A stretch of 52,351 nt of DNA from NCBI GenBank assembly GCA_024277135.1, contig JAJRVV010000011.1, positions 1 through 52,351 on the forward strand, given 5' to 3'. Under the pieces are notes generated by a model that was not told where the DNA came from, made no database searches, and saw nothing but the letters and a program-made list of their open reading frames with translations. Origin of the DNA: Chloroflexota bacterium. Lineage in GTDB: Bacteria > Chloroflexota > Anaerolineae > Promineifilales > Promineifilaceae. The first letter of the stretch is position 1. The number at the start of each line of letters is the position of its first letter. Position numbers and translations under genes: made by a program. This document shows, piece by piece, positions 27,061 to 37,882 of the stretch.

Positions 27061-28284
27061 ATGGAATACAAAACGACAAACATTGATCCTTCGGAATTGA
27101 AAGACACCGTTGCCGAAAAGCGGAAATACAACGTCCTCAATGTAAAAGATGCGCGCAAAGTGGCCCGTTCCTGGTTAGACAGCATTGACTTGACAGACGC
27201 CGTCACCTTTGGATTGCCCGAAATAGATGATCGGTATCACGTCTGGCGCGTCCCTCTTACCGGCGTTGATTCCAGAGAACGAGTGGGCGAAATTGTGATA
27301 GACGCCTACACATCCCTTTTGTTAAAAGACAAAACCACTGCGCCGGAAGTCATAGAGGCGCGTTTGCTGCGACGCCCCCTTTTATCGGAGAAAAAGAAGG
27401 CTCCATTCTCCAAAAAAAGTTATAAGCCTTCCAGTTTAAGGAACACCATTGCCTTGGGAGACGCAGAAGAAATCCTACCCGATTTCCCCGAGGAATCGGT
27501 TGATCTCATTTTCACCTCTCCCCCCTATTTTAACGCCCGCCCCGAATACGAAGATTACATCACCTACGAAGAATATCTGCTTAAAATACGCAAAGTCATT
27601 CACGCTTGCCACCGCGTGCTAAATGAGGGGCGTTTTTTCGTGATGAACATTTCTCCTGTCCTGATCAGACGAGCCAGCAGGAGCGAGTCGTCAAAACGGA
27701 TAGCGGTTCCTTTTGATATGCACCGGCTGTTTGTGGAAGAAGGGTTCGATTTCATTGATGACATTATTTGGGTCAAGCCGGAAGGGGCCGGGTGGGCGAC
27801 TGGCCGGGGTCGTCGTTTTGCGGCCGACAGAAACCCGTTGCAGTACAAACCAGTCCCCGTTACTGAGTACATTTTGGTCTATCGCAAACAGACCAAACGC
27901 TTGATTGATTGGAACATTCGCACCCACCCTCGTCAAGATTTGGTTGCAGCCTCCAAAGTGGCAGACGATTACGAAAAAACGAACATCTGGCGCATCAAAC
28001 CGGCATATGACAAGAAACACCCCGCCATTTTCCCCGAAGAGTTAGCCGCTAAGGTGATCCAATACTATTCGTTTGTAGATGATGTGGCGCTAGACCCTTT
28101 TGCCGGTTCAGGGACCGTTGGCTTGGCCGCCGCCAAATTAAAAAGACGCTTCGTTTTGATTGATAAGGAACCAAAATACATTGACATCATGCGAACACGG
28201 GCTAAACAATGGCTGGGCAAGCGAGCGGCCGATGTTCTCTGTATCAATTGTCCGCCCATTTCTGTTGACGATATGCTTTTGTAG
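27061..28284 (+). CDS. DNA methyltransferase of a type II R-M system (beta class, N4C/N6A)
   Basis: A 407-residue modification enzyme. Motif IV TSPPY near residue 150 precedes motif [11 protein letters not shown] near residue 345, the beta-class order; SPPY is common in N4-cytosine methylases. The target-recognition part may be the N-terminal 120 residues or the middle (260-310). It stops 10 bp before the ATG of the nuclease gene, forming a compact pair. Base composition is lower in GC than the neighbours, and no ACGGCCGT octamer occurs in it, which fits recent transfer. The recognition sequence cannot be read from the protein; a CCWWGG-type target is a guess from the partner's resemblance to CfrBI. 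Confidence 0.88.
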   Translation: MEYKTTNIDPSELKDTVAEKRKYNVLNVKDARKVARSWLDSIDLTDAVTFGLPEIDDRYHVWRVPLTGVDSRERVGEIVIDAYTSLLLKDKTTAPEVIEARLLRRPLLSEKKKAPFSKKSYKPSSLRNTIALGDAEEILPDFPEESVDLIFTSPPYFNARPEYEDYITYEEYLLKIRKVIHACHRVLNEGRFFVMNISPVLIRRASRSESSKRIAVPFDMHRLFVEEGFDFIDDIIWVKPEGAGWATGRGRRFAADRNPLQYKPVPVTEYILVYRKQTKRLIDWNIRTHPRQDLVAASKVADDYEKTNIWRIKPAYDKKHPAIFPEELAAKVIQYYSFVDDVALDPFAGSGTVGLAAAKLKRRFVLIDKEPKYIDIMRTRAKQWLGKRAADVLCINCPPISVDDMLL

Positions 28285-28294
28285 GAAACCGCCC

Positions 28295-29404
28295 ATGACG
28301 CCAGATGAACCGATCACCAGCCTGATTGATTTGCTCAGCAATGAATCTCAAAAACTTCTGACGACCAGTGGGTCTGAGCTGATCCAGAAAATCGGAATAG
28401 AAACGGTCAGGGGGGTGGTTTTAGATGTTTTATCCGGCCGTAATTTGCGTGATTCAACGGAAATGCTCACCCGCCGCCGATTGGTTTCTTTGAATGTGGC
28501 TACCGTTGACATGATCTTGAAAGGAAGCGCTATTCAGTCTGATTTTGTGGGCAAGCTGCCGGAGATTGCCGAAAGAATTCTCCAACAAAAACGCCTATCA
28601 AAAGCGGACAGATGGATGGCGCAGTGGGTTTTGGGCCTGACCGATAAAGCGTCGCAAAATGTGCTGCGGGACAACGCTAATTTGCTTTCTGAGTATCGCC
28701 AACGTTTGGTGCAGGTTTTTGAAGATGTCATCGCCCAAAGCGTAGCTGAACTGGGGGTGTTGCGCGGGGAAATTGCGCTCAATGGTATGCCGGCGGTGGA
28801 ATTGAGTTGGAAGTTAATGCTTTACTTGTTGGGCATAGTCGGGGCGCAAACGTTGACGATTCGTGGTTCGGAAAAATCAGTTTATGGCAAGTTGTTTGAA
28901 CGGCTGGTTTTAGGGTCGCTGCTTCATATTTTGGGCTTTCAGCATACCGGCATTTCTGGCGCTCGAAATTTTGAGCGAGAGTTTTGGTTGTCCTCGCAGG
29001 GAGAACGTCGGGAAAGCGATGCAACGGCGCTGTGGGAAGCGGGCAAGGGAGCGCGGTTTGACATTGGGTTTATCGGCCGTGGCAACCCGGAAATTTCATT
29101 GGATAAGGTTTCCCGATTTGCGCGAGAAATTGAATTGGGGAAAGCGACCTGGTTCATGGCCACTATCGTCATTGTGGATCGTATTGGCCGGGGCAGCAAA
29201 ATCAAAGAACTGACCCGGCAGGCGGATGGCGATATTGTGCAAATGAGCCTGGCTTATTGGCCGCAGGAAGTTGCTGTGATTTTGAATGAGCGGATGGGGT
29301 TTGAGCATCTCTTGGTGAGTATGCCGCGTGAGGAAGTGAGTGATTATCTGGCAGAGGCGATAAAAACTGTACCTCTGGCTCAGTTCTTGCCGAATCAGGA
29401 ATGA
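28295..29404 (+). CDS. Probable type II restriction endonuclease (CfrBI-like)
   Basis: A 369-residue protein directly after the methyltransferase. The C-terminal half has a plausible PD-(D/E)xK core: SVYGKLFERLVLGSLLHILG as the leading helix, then F-D-I-G-F-I, E-I-S-L-D-K and REIELGKATWFMATIVIVDR. The organisation and the YGKLFE-x-LVLGS helix resemble my memory of the CfrBI nuclease family. Assignment rests mainly on the R-M context. AGGA nine bases upstream of ATG 28295 supports the start. Like its partner it lacks ACGGCCGT and looks imported. Confidence 0.72.
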   Translation: MTPDEPITSLIDLLSNESQKLLTTSGSELIQKIGIETVRGVVLDVLSGRNLRDSTEMLTRRRLVSLNVATVDMILKGSAIQSDFVGKLPEIAERILQQKRLSKADRWMAQWVLGLTDKASQNVLRDNANLLSEYRQRLVQVFEDVIAQSVAELGVLRGEIALNGMPAVELSWKLMLYLLGIVGAQTLTIRGSEKSVYGKLFERLVLGSLLHILGFQHTGISGARNFEREFWLSSQGERRESDATALWEAGKGARFDIGFIGRGNPEISLDKVSRFAREIELGKATWFMATIVIVDRIGRGSKIKELTRQADGDIVQMSLAYWPQEVAVILNERMGFEHLLVSMPREEVSDYLAEAIKTVPLAQFLPNQE

Positions 29405-29514
29405 AATACGATGGCTTGAATGGTTGTGGCATGGAGGATTTTTGAAGGGCGGGAGCCAATCAACCTGGTTAATAGGCCATAATCAAAATTCTCGAATGAC
29501 GGCCGTTCCCCCCG

Positions 29515-29542
29515 TTGTCAGGTGAGCGTGGAGTGTTATACT
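29515..29542 (+). promoter_or_regulatory. Promoter of ftsY
   Basis: TTGTCA (29515-29520), a 16-bp spacer and TATACT (29537-29542), 43 bp before the GTG start. It separates the ftsY-prfB region from the R-M pair. Confidence 0.65.
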
Positions 29543-29585
29543 TCGGGATGGAAAACCCAAGATTCAAAAACCAAAGGAAGAGATA

Positions 29586-30491
29586 GTGTTCAAGAGTATC
29601 CGCGAATCCCTGACCCGCACCCGCCAATCCGTCTTCGGCCAGATTGTCAGCGTGCTGGGGATGGGCGAAATTACTGACGAAACCTGGGACGACCTGGAAG
29701 CGCTGCTGATTCAAGCTGATGTTGGCGTGCCCACCACCCTGGCATTGGTAGATGCCCTGCGCGCCCGCGCCAGCAAAGATGGGTTGTTTCGAGCCGAACA
29801 GTTGATTCAGGCATTGAAAGAGGAACTGCGGGCGATTTTGTTTGATCCACCCGTGTTCGAGTTGGAAGAACCGCGTCAATTGACGGTGGTCATGGTCGTG
29901 GGCGTGAATGGGTCGGGCAAGACGACGACGATAGGCAAACTGGCGCACAAGTATCTGGCGGACGGCCGTAAAGTCATCCTGGCTGCCGGCGACACCTTTC
30001 GCGCGGCCGCCATTGACCAGCTTAAAATTTGGAGCGAACGGGCCGGCGCGCCCCTCATCGCCGGACAGCCGGGCAGCGACCCGGCGGCGGTGGCGTATGA
30101 CGGTATCCGCGCCGCCCGCGCCCGCGGTTTCGACCTGCTTATCATTGACACCGCCGGCCGGCTGCACACCAAATTTAACTTGATGCGCGAGCTGGAAAAA
30201 ATGCGGAGCGTCTGCCAAAAGAGCGTTCACGCCGCGCCGCACGAAGTTCTGCTGGTGTTGGACGCTCCAACCGGCCAGAATGCGTTGACGCAGGCGCAGA
30301 AATTCAAAGAGTCGGTTCACGTCACCGGCGTCATCCTGACCAAACTGGACGGCGCGGCCAAAGGGGGTATGGTTTTTGCCATCTACCGGGAATTGGGTTT
30401 GCCCGTCCGCTTCATCGGCACCGGCGAAAAAATAGAAGACCTGGCCCCTTTTGACCCGGATTTGTTCATCGAAGGGCTTTTTGAAGGATGA
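29586..30491 (+). CDS. ftsY: Signal recognition particle receptor FtsY
   Basis: A 301-residue GTPase that docks SRP-ribosome complexes to the Sec translocon. It has the NG core only: the N domain (1-90), G1 [10 protein letters not shown] (about 107-116), G2/insertion box [14 protein letters not shown]3 [13 protein letters not shown], and [10 protein letters not shown] as G4 with the adjoining segment. The acidic A domain seen in E. coli is absent, which is common outside proteobacteria. The GTG start is supported by AAGGAAGAG eight bases upstream. Its stop lies 61 bp before prfB. Confidence 0.95.
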   Translation: MFKSIRESLTRTRQSVFGQIVSVLGMGEITDETWDDLEALLIQADVGVPTTLALVDALRARASKDGLFRAEQLIQALKEELRAILFDPPVFELEEPRQLTVVMVVGVNGSGKTTTIGKLAHKYLADGRKVILAAGDTFRAAAIDQLKIWSERAGAPLIAGQPGSDPAAVAYDGIRAARARGFDLLIIDTAGRLHTKFNLMRELEKMRSVCQKSVHAAPHEVLLVLDAPTGQNALTQAQKFKESVHVTGVILTKLDGAAKGGMVFAIYRELGLPVRFIGTGEKIEDLAPFDPDLFIEGLFEG

Positions 30492-30552
30492 AGGCGGAAG
30501 GCAGAAAAATCTAAACTACCAGGCGATAAATTTTTTACATTGAGGTTGAGGA

Positions 30553-31639
30553 ATGGAAGAAATCATTACGCAATTGAACAAGTTACAAGATACGGTAAAC
30601 CATTTGCGGAGGCGGCTTTGACGTCGCTGATAAATTGGAACAGATAGTGAAACTGGAAAAAGCGGCGGCGGCGTCTGACTTTTGGGATGATTCTACGGCC
30701 GCTCAAGCCAAAATGCGCCAATTGACCAAACTGCGGGAGCAGACGGCCGTCTGGGAGCAGGTAAGCAGACGGCTGGCCGACGCCCTGGATTTGGCGGAGT
30801 TGGGCGACGATGATTTGCTGGATGAGTTGAGCCAGGAGACGGAAGCCTTAACCAAAACGGTGGCTAACCTGGAATTTCGGGCGTTGTTTGCCGGCCAATA
30901 TGATGACGAAAACGCGATTCTGGCGATTCATGCCGGGGCCGGCGGCACCGAAGCGCAGGATTGGGCGCAGATATTGCAACGCATGTTTTTGCGCTGGTCG
31001 GAAAAGCATGGCTGCAAAGCGAATATTTTGGATCAGAGTTCAGGCGATGAGGCGGGTCTCAAAAGCTGCCTGATTCGGTTTGAGGGGGATTTGGCCTACG
31101 GCCGTCTCAAATCCGAGCGGGGGGTTCACCGGCTGGTGCGCATCTCCCCCTACGACTCTTCCAGCCGCCGCCACACCTCATTTGCCAAGGTGGAAGTGTG
31201 GCCCGATGTGGCGGAAGACATCGAAATTGAGATAGATGAGAAAGATTTGCGGATTGATCGGTTCCGGGCCAGCGGCGCCGGCGGACAGCATGTGCAGAAA
31301 AATGAAACGGCCGTGCGCCTCACCCACATTCCCACCGGACTCGTCGTCTCCTGCCAAAATCAGCGGTCGCTGACGCAGAATATGCAGGCGGCGATGAGCA
31401 TCCTGAAAGCGCAGATGTTTGATTTAGAACGGCGTAAACAAGAAGCAGAAATCGCCTCTCTCAAAGGGGAAGACATATCCGCCGAATGGGGCAGTCAGAT
31501 TCGATCTTACGTGCTCCATCCCTACAAAATGGTGAAGGATCACCGCACCAATCATGAAGTTGGCAACGCCCAGGCAGTGCTGGACGGCCGTCTGGATGAG
31601 TTTATGGAAGCGTTTTTGAAGCATACTGTAGGCAGCTAG
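30553..31639 (+). CDS. prfB: Peptide chain release factor 2 (programmed +1 frameshift)
   Basis: RF2 recognises UGA and UAA. Translation starts at ATG 30553 and meets an in-frame TGA at 30619-30621 after 22 codons. The classical shift site is intact: a Shine-Dalgarno-like GGAGG (30608-30612) sits three bases before CTT-TGA-C. Slipping +1 on CTT continues with DVADKLEQIVKLEK to 31639, about 361 residues in total. The catalytic GGQ is in SGAGGQHVQKNETA. The anticodon-like SPF tripeptide is SPY here (RISPYDSSSRRH), a conservative change. The frameshift makes RF2 regulate its own level. Confidence 0.95.
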
Positions 31640-31673
31640 AGTCCATCAGCCTCTAGCTGGTAAGGAGATTGCC

Positions 31674-32936
31674 ATGTCCAACCGAGAATTGAAAGAGAAA
31701 ATGCGCCGCGCCCGGAAGCGTCCGGCCGCGCGGCCTGCAGCCCGCCGCGCGGCCAAGCGGCGGGTGCGTCCGTCCATTCGAGCGGCGGCGCGCAAAGCCG
31801 TTGCCCGCAAACGACCGATGCCTACCCCGCCGCAGCGACGGCCGTTGCGTCCGGCGGCGGCTCGTCCGGCCCGCGCCGCCGCCCCTCCCAGCCCGGAACT
31901 CACCAGCCGGGTGCAGGCGGCGCAAACCCAATTTGCCGATCTGGAAAGCAAAGCGCAGCTCAGCGGTATTTACACGGCCGTTGGCGCATTTGACACCCAA
32001 CTCGTCGAATTGCCGCTGGCTTTGGAGGCGCTGCGTAATCGGGGCTATGTCCATTCCGAGCAGTTAGAAGACCGGCTGGAGGCGTTGGAAGAGCAGTGGG
32101 ACCAAACCCGTCCCCGCGTTGAATCCGCTTTGCAAGATCATGTGGCCCGGTTGGATAAGGAGTTAGACGAAGTGGAACGGCGCGTCCACTCTTTGCGTCC
32201 GGCGGAACCGGCCCTGCGCGCGGCCGAGTCGGTGATCAACTCCTTGACGCAGCGGATCAGCGCCGCGGAAACGGCCGTGTCTGGCCTGTACGCCGGTATG
32301 AAAACCGAACTACAAAAAATTGACTATGAAATGAGTCAAATCGGCCGCATGATGGATGTGTTTGAAGGGGCGAAAGACCTCCAACTGCGGGAAACTGAAG
32401 GGCCGCTCATGGCCGTCAAATCTATGTGGCAACGGGACGGCAAAGAAGGCCCAGAAGGGTATCTGTTTTTGACCGATCAACGCTTGTTGTTTGAGCAGCG
32501 GGAGGAAATCGTCACTAAAAAACGACTGGGCATCTTCAAAGCGGAATCGGAAACCGTTCAGGAACTCTTGCTTGATATTGCAGTGGCTGATGTGGAATCT
32601 GTCACCGATAAGGAGGAAGGCGGTTTTTTGGGCATGGGCAAAGATGACATCATCGAATTGGTCTTTTCGGCGAATGCGCCCATCTCGCGCGGCCGTTTTC
32701 ATCTAAAAGGGCAGGATTCAGCCGATTGGTCTGCCATGATCAAGCGCATCCAGTCAGGCGAAATTGACGATGACCGGGCACAGGAATACCTGGAAGAGCT
32801 AGCCGACGCCAAAGAAACCGCATTGGCATTTCCCGCCCAATGCCCCAACTGTTTTGCGGCCGTGCCTACCCCGCCGCGCGGCGTTGTCAGCATCACCTGC
32901 GAATTTTGCGGCGCTACCATCACGCCTATCGGCTAG
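31674..32936 (+). CDS. Coiled-coil protein with GRAM/PH-like domain and C-terminal zinc ribbon
   Basis: 420 residues of unknown function. Residues 1-75 are an Arg/Ala/Pro-rich basic tail. Residues 80-230 are helical and likely coiled coil. From about 240 to 365 comes a beta-rich region (EGYLFLTDQRLLFEQREE; RGRFHLKGQDSADW) resembling bacterial PH/GRAM domains. The end is a zinc ribbon of two CxxC pairs (CPNC, CEFC). AAGGAG precedes ATG 31674. It lies 34 bp after prfB and could be its operon partner. Seen from sequence: domain outline; function not inferable. Confidence 0.75.
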   Translation: MSNRELKEKMRRARKRPAARPAARRAAKRRVRPSIRAAARKAVARKRPMPTPPQRRPLRPAAARPARAAAPPSPELTSRVQAAQTQFADLESKAQLSGIYTAVGAFDTQLVELPLALEALRNRGYVHSEQLEDRLEALEEQWDQTRPRVESALQDHVARLDKELDEVERRVHSLRPAEPALRAAESVINSLTQRISAAETAVSGLYAGMKTELQKIDYEMSQIGRMMDVFEGAKDLQLRETEGPLMAVKSMWQRDGKEGPEGYLFLTDQRLLFEQREEIVTKKRLGIFKAESETVQELLLDIAVADVESVTDKEEGGFLGMGKDDIIELVFSANAPISRGRFHLKGQDSADWSAMIKRIQSGEIDDDRAQEYLEELADAKETALAFPAQCPNCFAAVPTPPRGVVSITCEFCGATITPIG

Positions 32937-33032
32937 CCTTCATTCGCAACCCGCAAAATCCATTTGGCAGTCGGCGCTTTCTTGGGTAAAATCCTATCCT
33001 TATGCGCTAATCTACCATTAACGCAAAAAGGC

Positions 33033-33060
33033 TTGACACATCGAAGTTTACCTATAGAAT
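33033..33060 (+). promoter_or_regulatory. Promoter of rpoC
   Basis: A perfect TTGACA (33033-33038), 16-bp spacer, TAGAAT (33055-33060). The start codon is 160 bp further on, leaving a long leader that contains a hairpin at 33096-33131. Confidence 0.7.
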
Positions 33061-33095
33061 AGCGTTACTTATGTTAAAGTGCGTGGGCAAAAAAT

Positions 33096-33131
33096 AAGAG
33101 CGTTGGCCCGATCAGGCCAAACGCTCTTTTT
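33096..33131 (+). terminator. Terminator-like hairpin in the rpoC leader
   Basis: Stem AAGAGCGTT-GGCC (33096-33108) with GGCC-AAACGCTCTT (33115-33128), one bulge, followed by T5. Because the promoter lies upstream, it would act as an attenuator for rpoC; a role as terminator for the upstream gene or for antisense transcription is also possible. Confidence 0.6.
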
Positions 33132-33220
33132 GTGCGTTTACGTACCTCATGAAAACGAACCGAAAAACACTGCAATTTTAGGAAGAGGGTCGAGCTAAAA
33201 ATTAACTGGGAGGTCGTTTG

Positions 33221-36200
33221 GTGGAGACAACAGAAATCCGCACGCTGCGTATCAGCATAGCATCCCCCGAACAAATTCGTTCATGGTCATACGGTGAAGT
33301 CACAAAGCCGGAAACAATCAATTACCGTCGTTTGCGCCCTGAAAAAGATGGCCTGTTCTGCGAAGCCATTTTTGGGCCGACGCGGGATTGGCAATGTTAT
33401 TGCGGCAAATATAAGAACGTACGCTACAAAGGCATTGTTTGTGATAAATGCGGCGTTGAAATTACGCGCTCTTCCGTTCGCCGGGAACGGCTGGGGCATA
33501 TTGAACTAGCCGCGCCGGTGGCCCATGTCTGGTATACCCGCCGGGTGCCCAGCTACATGGGTCTTTTGCTCAATGTGTCTCGTCGCAATCTTGATCGTGT
33601 TCTTTACTTTGCTCAATATGTTGTTACCAGCGTAGATGAGGATGCCCGCCAACGCGCCTTCAAACGATTGGATGAGGATCTGGTAGAGGCGGAGCTGAAG
33701 CTGGACGAAGATGTCCAGACCCAGGTTAGTGAAGCAACCGAAGAGGCTTCGGGTCGCTTGGCCCAATTAGAAGCATCGCTGGCAGAACTAAATGCCACCT
33801 TTGACGATCGATTGGCGGCCGCAACTGATGAAGTCGTCCGTGACGCCAAATCCGTGGAACAACGTCTGGAAAATCTCTCTGGCAAAAAAGCCAAAGAGGA
33901 TATTGCGCTGGGCGATACGGTCGTGGTCAAAAAAGGCGAGGTTGTGGGTCGTGAACATTCGGTCATGGTTCAGGAAATCACGACGGAATGGCTGACCCAG
34001 GTGCAGCAAAACAGTGAAGAAGAACAGCAATCTCAGGTGGCTCATCTCCAGAAAGAGATTGAAGAACTTCGTTCTGAAATTGGCGTGGTGGCTGAGGATG
34101 TCCGCGAGCGCCTGAGTGACCGTTTGGTGCGCCTGCGCCAACAAGCTCAGCAAAACCGGGAAAGCCTTGAAAGTCTCACGCAGATGATGTTTCTGAACGA
34201 GACGGAATTTCGGGACATGAAAAGCAAATTTGGCAATGTGTTCCGCACCGGCATGGGTGCGGAAGCGTTGTATGAAGTTTTGCAGCGAATGGACCTGGAT
34301 AAATTGTCGAAGGATTTGTGGCGCGAGGTGCGGACGACGCGCTCAAAACAGGCGGCCAAACGGGCCACAAAACGACTCCAGGTGGTTGAAGCGTTGCGCA
34401 GCAGCGGCAATCGCCCCGAATGGATGATTTTGACGGTGCTGCCGGTGATTCCTCCCGACTTGCGGCCGATGGTGCAGCTGGATGGCGGCCGTTTCGCCAC
34501 CTCTGACTTGAATGATTTGTATCGTCGGGTGATCAACCGGAACAATCGGTTGAAGCGGCTGCTGGATTTGGGCGCGCCGGAAGTGATTGTGCGCAACGAA
34601 AAGCGTATGCTGCAAGAGGCAGTGGATAGTCTGATTGACAACAGCCAGCGGGGCAAGGCATTGAGCCGCCGCGGCCGGCGTGAGTTGAAATCGCTTTCTG
34701 ACATGCTGAAGGGGAAGAAGGGGCGTTTCCGCCGCAATTTGCTGGGTAAACGTGTGGATTATTCCGGCCGTTCAGTGATCGTGGTTGGCCCGAAATTGAA
34801 ACTGGGACAATGTGGTTTGCCCAAGGTGATGGCATTGGAATTGTTCCGGCCGTTTGTGATTAGCAAATTGGTGGAGTATGGCCATGCCAGCAATGTGAAG
34901 GGGGCCAAGCGGTTTATTGAACGGCAGCCGCCGGAAGTGTGGGAGGTTGTGGAAGAGGTTATCCAGGGCCGGCCCATTTTGCTTAATCGGGCGCCGACGT
35001 TACACCGGTTAGGTATTCAGGCGTTTATGCCGACGCTGGTGGAAGGGAAGGCGATTCAGCTTCATCCCCTGGTGTGCGCTGCGTTTAATGCGGACTTTGA
35101 CGGCGACCAGATGGCGGTGCATGTGCCATTGTCGGAAAGGGCTGTGAATGAAGCGATTGGCATGATGATGGCGACCCGTAACCTGCTGAAACCGGCTGAT
35201 GGTCAACCGATTGTGGGACCATCCAAGGATATGGTTTTAGGCGTTTACTATCTCACGTTGATGCGCGACGGGTTGAAGGGTGAAGGTCATATCTTTGGCA
35301 GTCTCGAAGAAGTAGAGATGGCTTATGAACTGGGTTTGCTCGACATCCATGCTCGAATCAAACTATACACCGACACCTATTACAGCGAAAAAGACAAACG
35401 ATACGCCAACGAAAAACCGCGGCGGCGGCTGATTGAAACATCGCCGGGCCGGGTGATTTTGAACCAGGCTATGCCGCCGGAAATGCAGTTCGTCAACCGA
35501 ATTTTGGATAAAGGCGGCATCAATTCCCTGATTCACCGGGTGTACCGTTTGCTAGGCGATGAAACCACGATTGAATTGGTGGACAAGATAAAAGACCTGG
35601 GCTTTAAGTACGCCACGATTTCCGGCACGACGATAGCCGTGGCCGACCTGACGATTCCTGAAGAACGGGAAGAGATTTTGCGCAGCGCCCGCCGCCGCGT
35701 GGACGAAATTGACCGGCAGTACCGGCGCGGTCTGTTGACGGAAGATGAGCAGTACCAACGCACGATTGAACAGTGGAACGGGGCTAAGGATCAAGTTGAG
35801 AAAGCGGTGCGCGATGCCATTGATCCGGCCGGGCCGATTGCGATGATGGCGTTGTCTGGCGCGGGTAAGGGTGGTTTTGGCCCCATTACCCAGTTAGCCG
35901 GGATGCGTGGTCTGATGGCGGATCCGAGCGGCCGTATCATTGCCGTGCCGATTCGTTCCAATTTCCGCCAGGGCTTGGACACTCTGGAGTATTTTATCTC
36001 GACGCATGGCGCGCGTAAAGGGTTGGCGGATACCGCTTTGCGCACGGCCGACGCCGGATATCTAACCCGACGGTTGGTAGATATTGCCCAAGACATCATC
36101 ATTATGACCGAAGATTGCGGTACCCAAAAGGGCGTCTGGGTGCGGCGTAAAGATAATTTTGGCAAGCAGACGTTGGCAGAGCGGATTTACGGCCGTACCG

Positions 36201-37687
36201 CCGCCGCGCCGGTTGCCGATCCTGAAACCGGCGAACTCTTCATCCAGGAAGGAGAAGAATTCACCGAAGAAATTTCAGAAACTATTGACGAGGCCGGCCT
36301 CGAAGAAATTTACGTTTACTCACCGATGACCTGTGAATTGTACCGCGGCATCTGTGCCAAATGTTATGGCATTGATTTGGCCAAGGGCAAGACTGTGGAG
36401 TTGGGATCGGCCGTCGGTATTGTGGCGGCTCAATCCATTGGTGAGCCGGGAACCCAGCTTACCCTGCGTACATTCCACACCGGCGGCACAGCTTCCGCTG
36501 GCGGCGACATCACCCAAGGTTTGCCCCGCGTTGAAGAATTATTTGAAGCTCGGCAACGACCTAAGGGTGAAGCCGTCATGACCGAAATCAGCGGTTTGGC
36601 TGAACTTCGTATCGTTGATGGGGTGCGCCACGTGTTCATCACCGATATCAATTTAATTGATGACGTCTTTGAGGCGCCGGAAGGTTGGCAGATCAAAGTT
36701 AAAGATGGCGATGCGGTTGATCCTGGAGCCGTTTTGGCGGAAAAAGAGAACGAGGTCATCGCCGCTCTGCACGGCGGCCGGGTACGCCTGGATGGTGATG
36801 GCTTGCGCGTTGTATGGGAGAGCAAAGACGAACGGGATTACGAAATCCCGGCGGGTTTGCGTCTTTTGATTGATGATGGAGAGATGGTAAATGCGGGCGA
36901 CCAGTTGACCGAAGGCTCCAAGAATCCTCACCGGATTTTAGACATCTTGGGCAAGGATGCGGTAACCCAATACCTCCTGCGCGAAGTGCAAAAAGTGTAT
37001 CGGCCACAAGGCCAGAACATCCATGACAAGCACTTTGAAACCATCATTCGCAAGATGTTGAGCAAGGTGATGGTTACCACTTCCGGCGACACCGATATGT
37101 TACCGGGCCAACTGGTCGAAGTGGGTAATTTCTACGAAAAGAACAGTGAAATCGTTGAAGAGGGCGGCGAGCCGGCCCAGGCGCAGCAGGTGTTGTTGGG
37201 CATCACCAAAGCGGCCTTGAACACGGATAGTTTCTTGTCGGCCAGTTCTTTCCAGCACACGATTAAGGTGCTGGCGGGCGCGGCGATTGCGGGTAAAGAA
37301 GATCATCTGTATGGTCTTAAAGAGAACGTCATCATCGGTAAACTGATTCCGGCGGGGACGGGCTTCCATGCCTACCGGCAAAAAGAGTTGGATCGGGAAG
37401 AGGAAATTGCCGCCGCTGCCGCTCTGGCTGCTGAAGCGGAGGCGATGGCGGACGGTTCTGATTTGCGCCGCACTACGTTGATTGACGACGATACGGATGA
37501 TGCGATTCTGGATGCGATTGCGGCGGCGGCGGCCGACGCTCAACATGAGGCGTTGGCAGCGGACACGGATGTGGATGCAGAAACGGACACGGGTGCGGAA
37601 ACGGCCGTTGCTCCTCCAGAGCTGGAGGGTGACGACGCCCCGGTTGCGGTTGAGGCTGAACCAGAAGGCGAGCCGGGCGCTGACTAA
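33221..37687 (+). CDS. rpoC: DNA-directed RNA polymerase subunit beta'
   Basis: A 1488-residue catalytic subunit. The N-terminal zinc site is [20 protein letters not shown] (about 60-79), and the active-site Mg loop is [13 protein letters not shown] (about 623-635). The trigger-loop and bridge-helix region lies near 880, and the second zinc site near 966 and 1038-1052. Compared with E. coli there is a long coiled-coil insertion around residues 146-330 (many E/Q/R heptads) and an acidic Ala-rich tail after 1400. GTG 33221 is preferred over TTG 33218 because GGGAGG is seven bases upstream. rpoB is not in front of it, unlike most bacteria. Confidence 0.96.
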   Translation: METTEIRTLRISIASPEQIRSWSYGEVTKPETINYRRLRPEKDGLFCEAIFGPTRDWQCYCGKYKNVRYKGIVCDKCGVEITRSSVRRERLGHIELAAPVAHVWYTRRVPSYMGLLLNVSRRNLDRVLYFAQYVVTSVDEDARQRAFKRLDEDLVEAELKLDEDVQTQVSEATEEASGRLAQLEASLAELNATFDDRLAAATDEVVRDAKSVEQRLENLSGKKAKEDIALGDTVVVKKGEVVGREHSVMVQEITTEWLTQVQQNSEEEQQSQVAHLQKEIEELRSEIGVVAEDVRERLSDRLVRLRQQAQQNRESLESLTQMMFLNETEFRDMKSKFGNVFRTGMGAEALYEVLQRMDLDKLSKDLWREVRTTRSKQAAKRATKRLQVVEALRSSGNRPEWMILTVLPVIPPDLRPMVQLDGGRFATSDLNDLYRRVINRNNRLKRLLDLGAPEVIVRNEKRMLQEAVDSLIDNSQRGKALSRRGRRELKSLSDMLKGKKGRFRRNLLGKRVDYSGRSVIVVGPKLKLGQCGLPKVMALELFRPFVISKLVEYGHASNVKGAKRFIERQPPEVWEVVEEVIQGRPILLNRAPTLHRLGIQAFMPTLVEGKAIQLHPLVCAAFNADFDGDQMAVHVPLSERAVNEAIGMMMATRNLLKPADGQPIVGPSKDMVLGVYYLTLMRDGLKGEGHIFGSLEEVEMAYELGLLDIHARIKLYTDTYYSEKDKRYANEKPRRRLIETSPGRVILNQAMPPEMQFVNRILDKGGINSLIHRVYRLLGDETTIELVDKIKDLGFKYATISGTTIAVADLTIPEEREEILRSARRRVDEIDRQYRRGLLTEDEQYQRTIEQWNGAKDQVEKAVRDAIDPAGPIAMMALSGAGKGGFGPITQLAGMRGLMADPSGRIIAVPIRSNFRQGLDTLEYFISTHGARKGLADTALRTADAGYLTRRLVDIAQDIIIMTEDCGTQKGVWVRRKDNFGKQTLAERIYGRTAAAPVADPETGELFIQEGEEFTEEISETIDEAGLEEIYVYSPMTCELYRGICAKCYGIDLAKGKTVELGSAVGIVAAQSIGEPGTQLTLRTFHTGGTASAGGDITQGLPRVEELFEARQRPKGEAVMTEISGLAELRIVDGVRHVFITDINLIDDVFEAPEGWQIKVKDGDAVDPGAVLAEKENEVIAALHGGRVRLDGDGLRVVWESKDERDYEIPAGLRLLIDDGEMVNAGDQLTEGSKNPHRILDILGKDAVTQYLLREVQKVYRPQGQNIHDKHFETIIRKMLSKVMVTTSGDTDMLPGQLVEVGNFYEKNSEIVEEGGEPAQAQQVLLGITKAALNTDSFLSASSFQHTIKVLAGAAIAGKEDHLYGLKENVIIGKLIPAGTGFHAYRQKELDREEEIAAAAALAAEAEAMADGSDLRRTTLIDDDTDDAILDAIAAAAADAQHEALAADTDVDAETDTGAETAVAPPELEGDDAPVAVEAEPEGEPGAD

Positions 37688-37689
37688 TC

Positions 37690-37763
37690 AGACATCCGAT
37701 TTCTTGGAGAAATCGGATGTCTTGTACAACGGCGCTCCATTTTTACGGAGCGCCGTTTTTTTA
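37690..37763 (+). terminator. Double hairpin terminator after rpoC
   Basis: First a perfect 15-bp stem AGACATCCGATTTCT / AGAAATCGGATGTCT (37690-37722), then an 11-bp stem AACGGCGCTCC / GGAGCGCCGTT (37728-37757) followed by T7. The first stem has a decayed relative after ndk, so it may be a small mobile palindrome; the second is the functional terminator. Confidence 0.9.
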
Positions 37764-37770
37764 TGGCTGT

Positions 37771-37841
37771 GTTTCAAATGAGTAGCCGCGGTATCCCTAC
37801 CGCGCAGGCGTCAACGCGGTAAGAAACCGCTGAAATGAAAC
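37771..37841. repeat. Degenerate copy of the 9.6-kb inverted-repeat element
   Basis: Shares GTAGCCGCGGT and CGCGGTAAGAAACCGC with the inner arms of the element at 9645-9758, and its outer arms GTTTCA / TGAAAC also pair. Pairing is imperfect. Confidence 0.65.
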
Positions 37842-37882
37842 ATGTCGTTTTTTGATCCTGTCGCTGGTGGGGAGGGGATGGC

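Noticed and set aside
27061..29404. The methyltransferase as the direct cause of the ACGGCCGT excess
   Set aside because: The pair itself contains no ACGGCCGT and looks recently acquired, whereas the octamer is spread through core genes, so it must be older.
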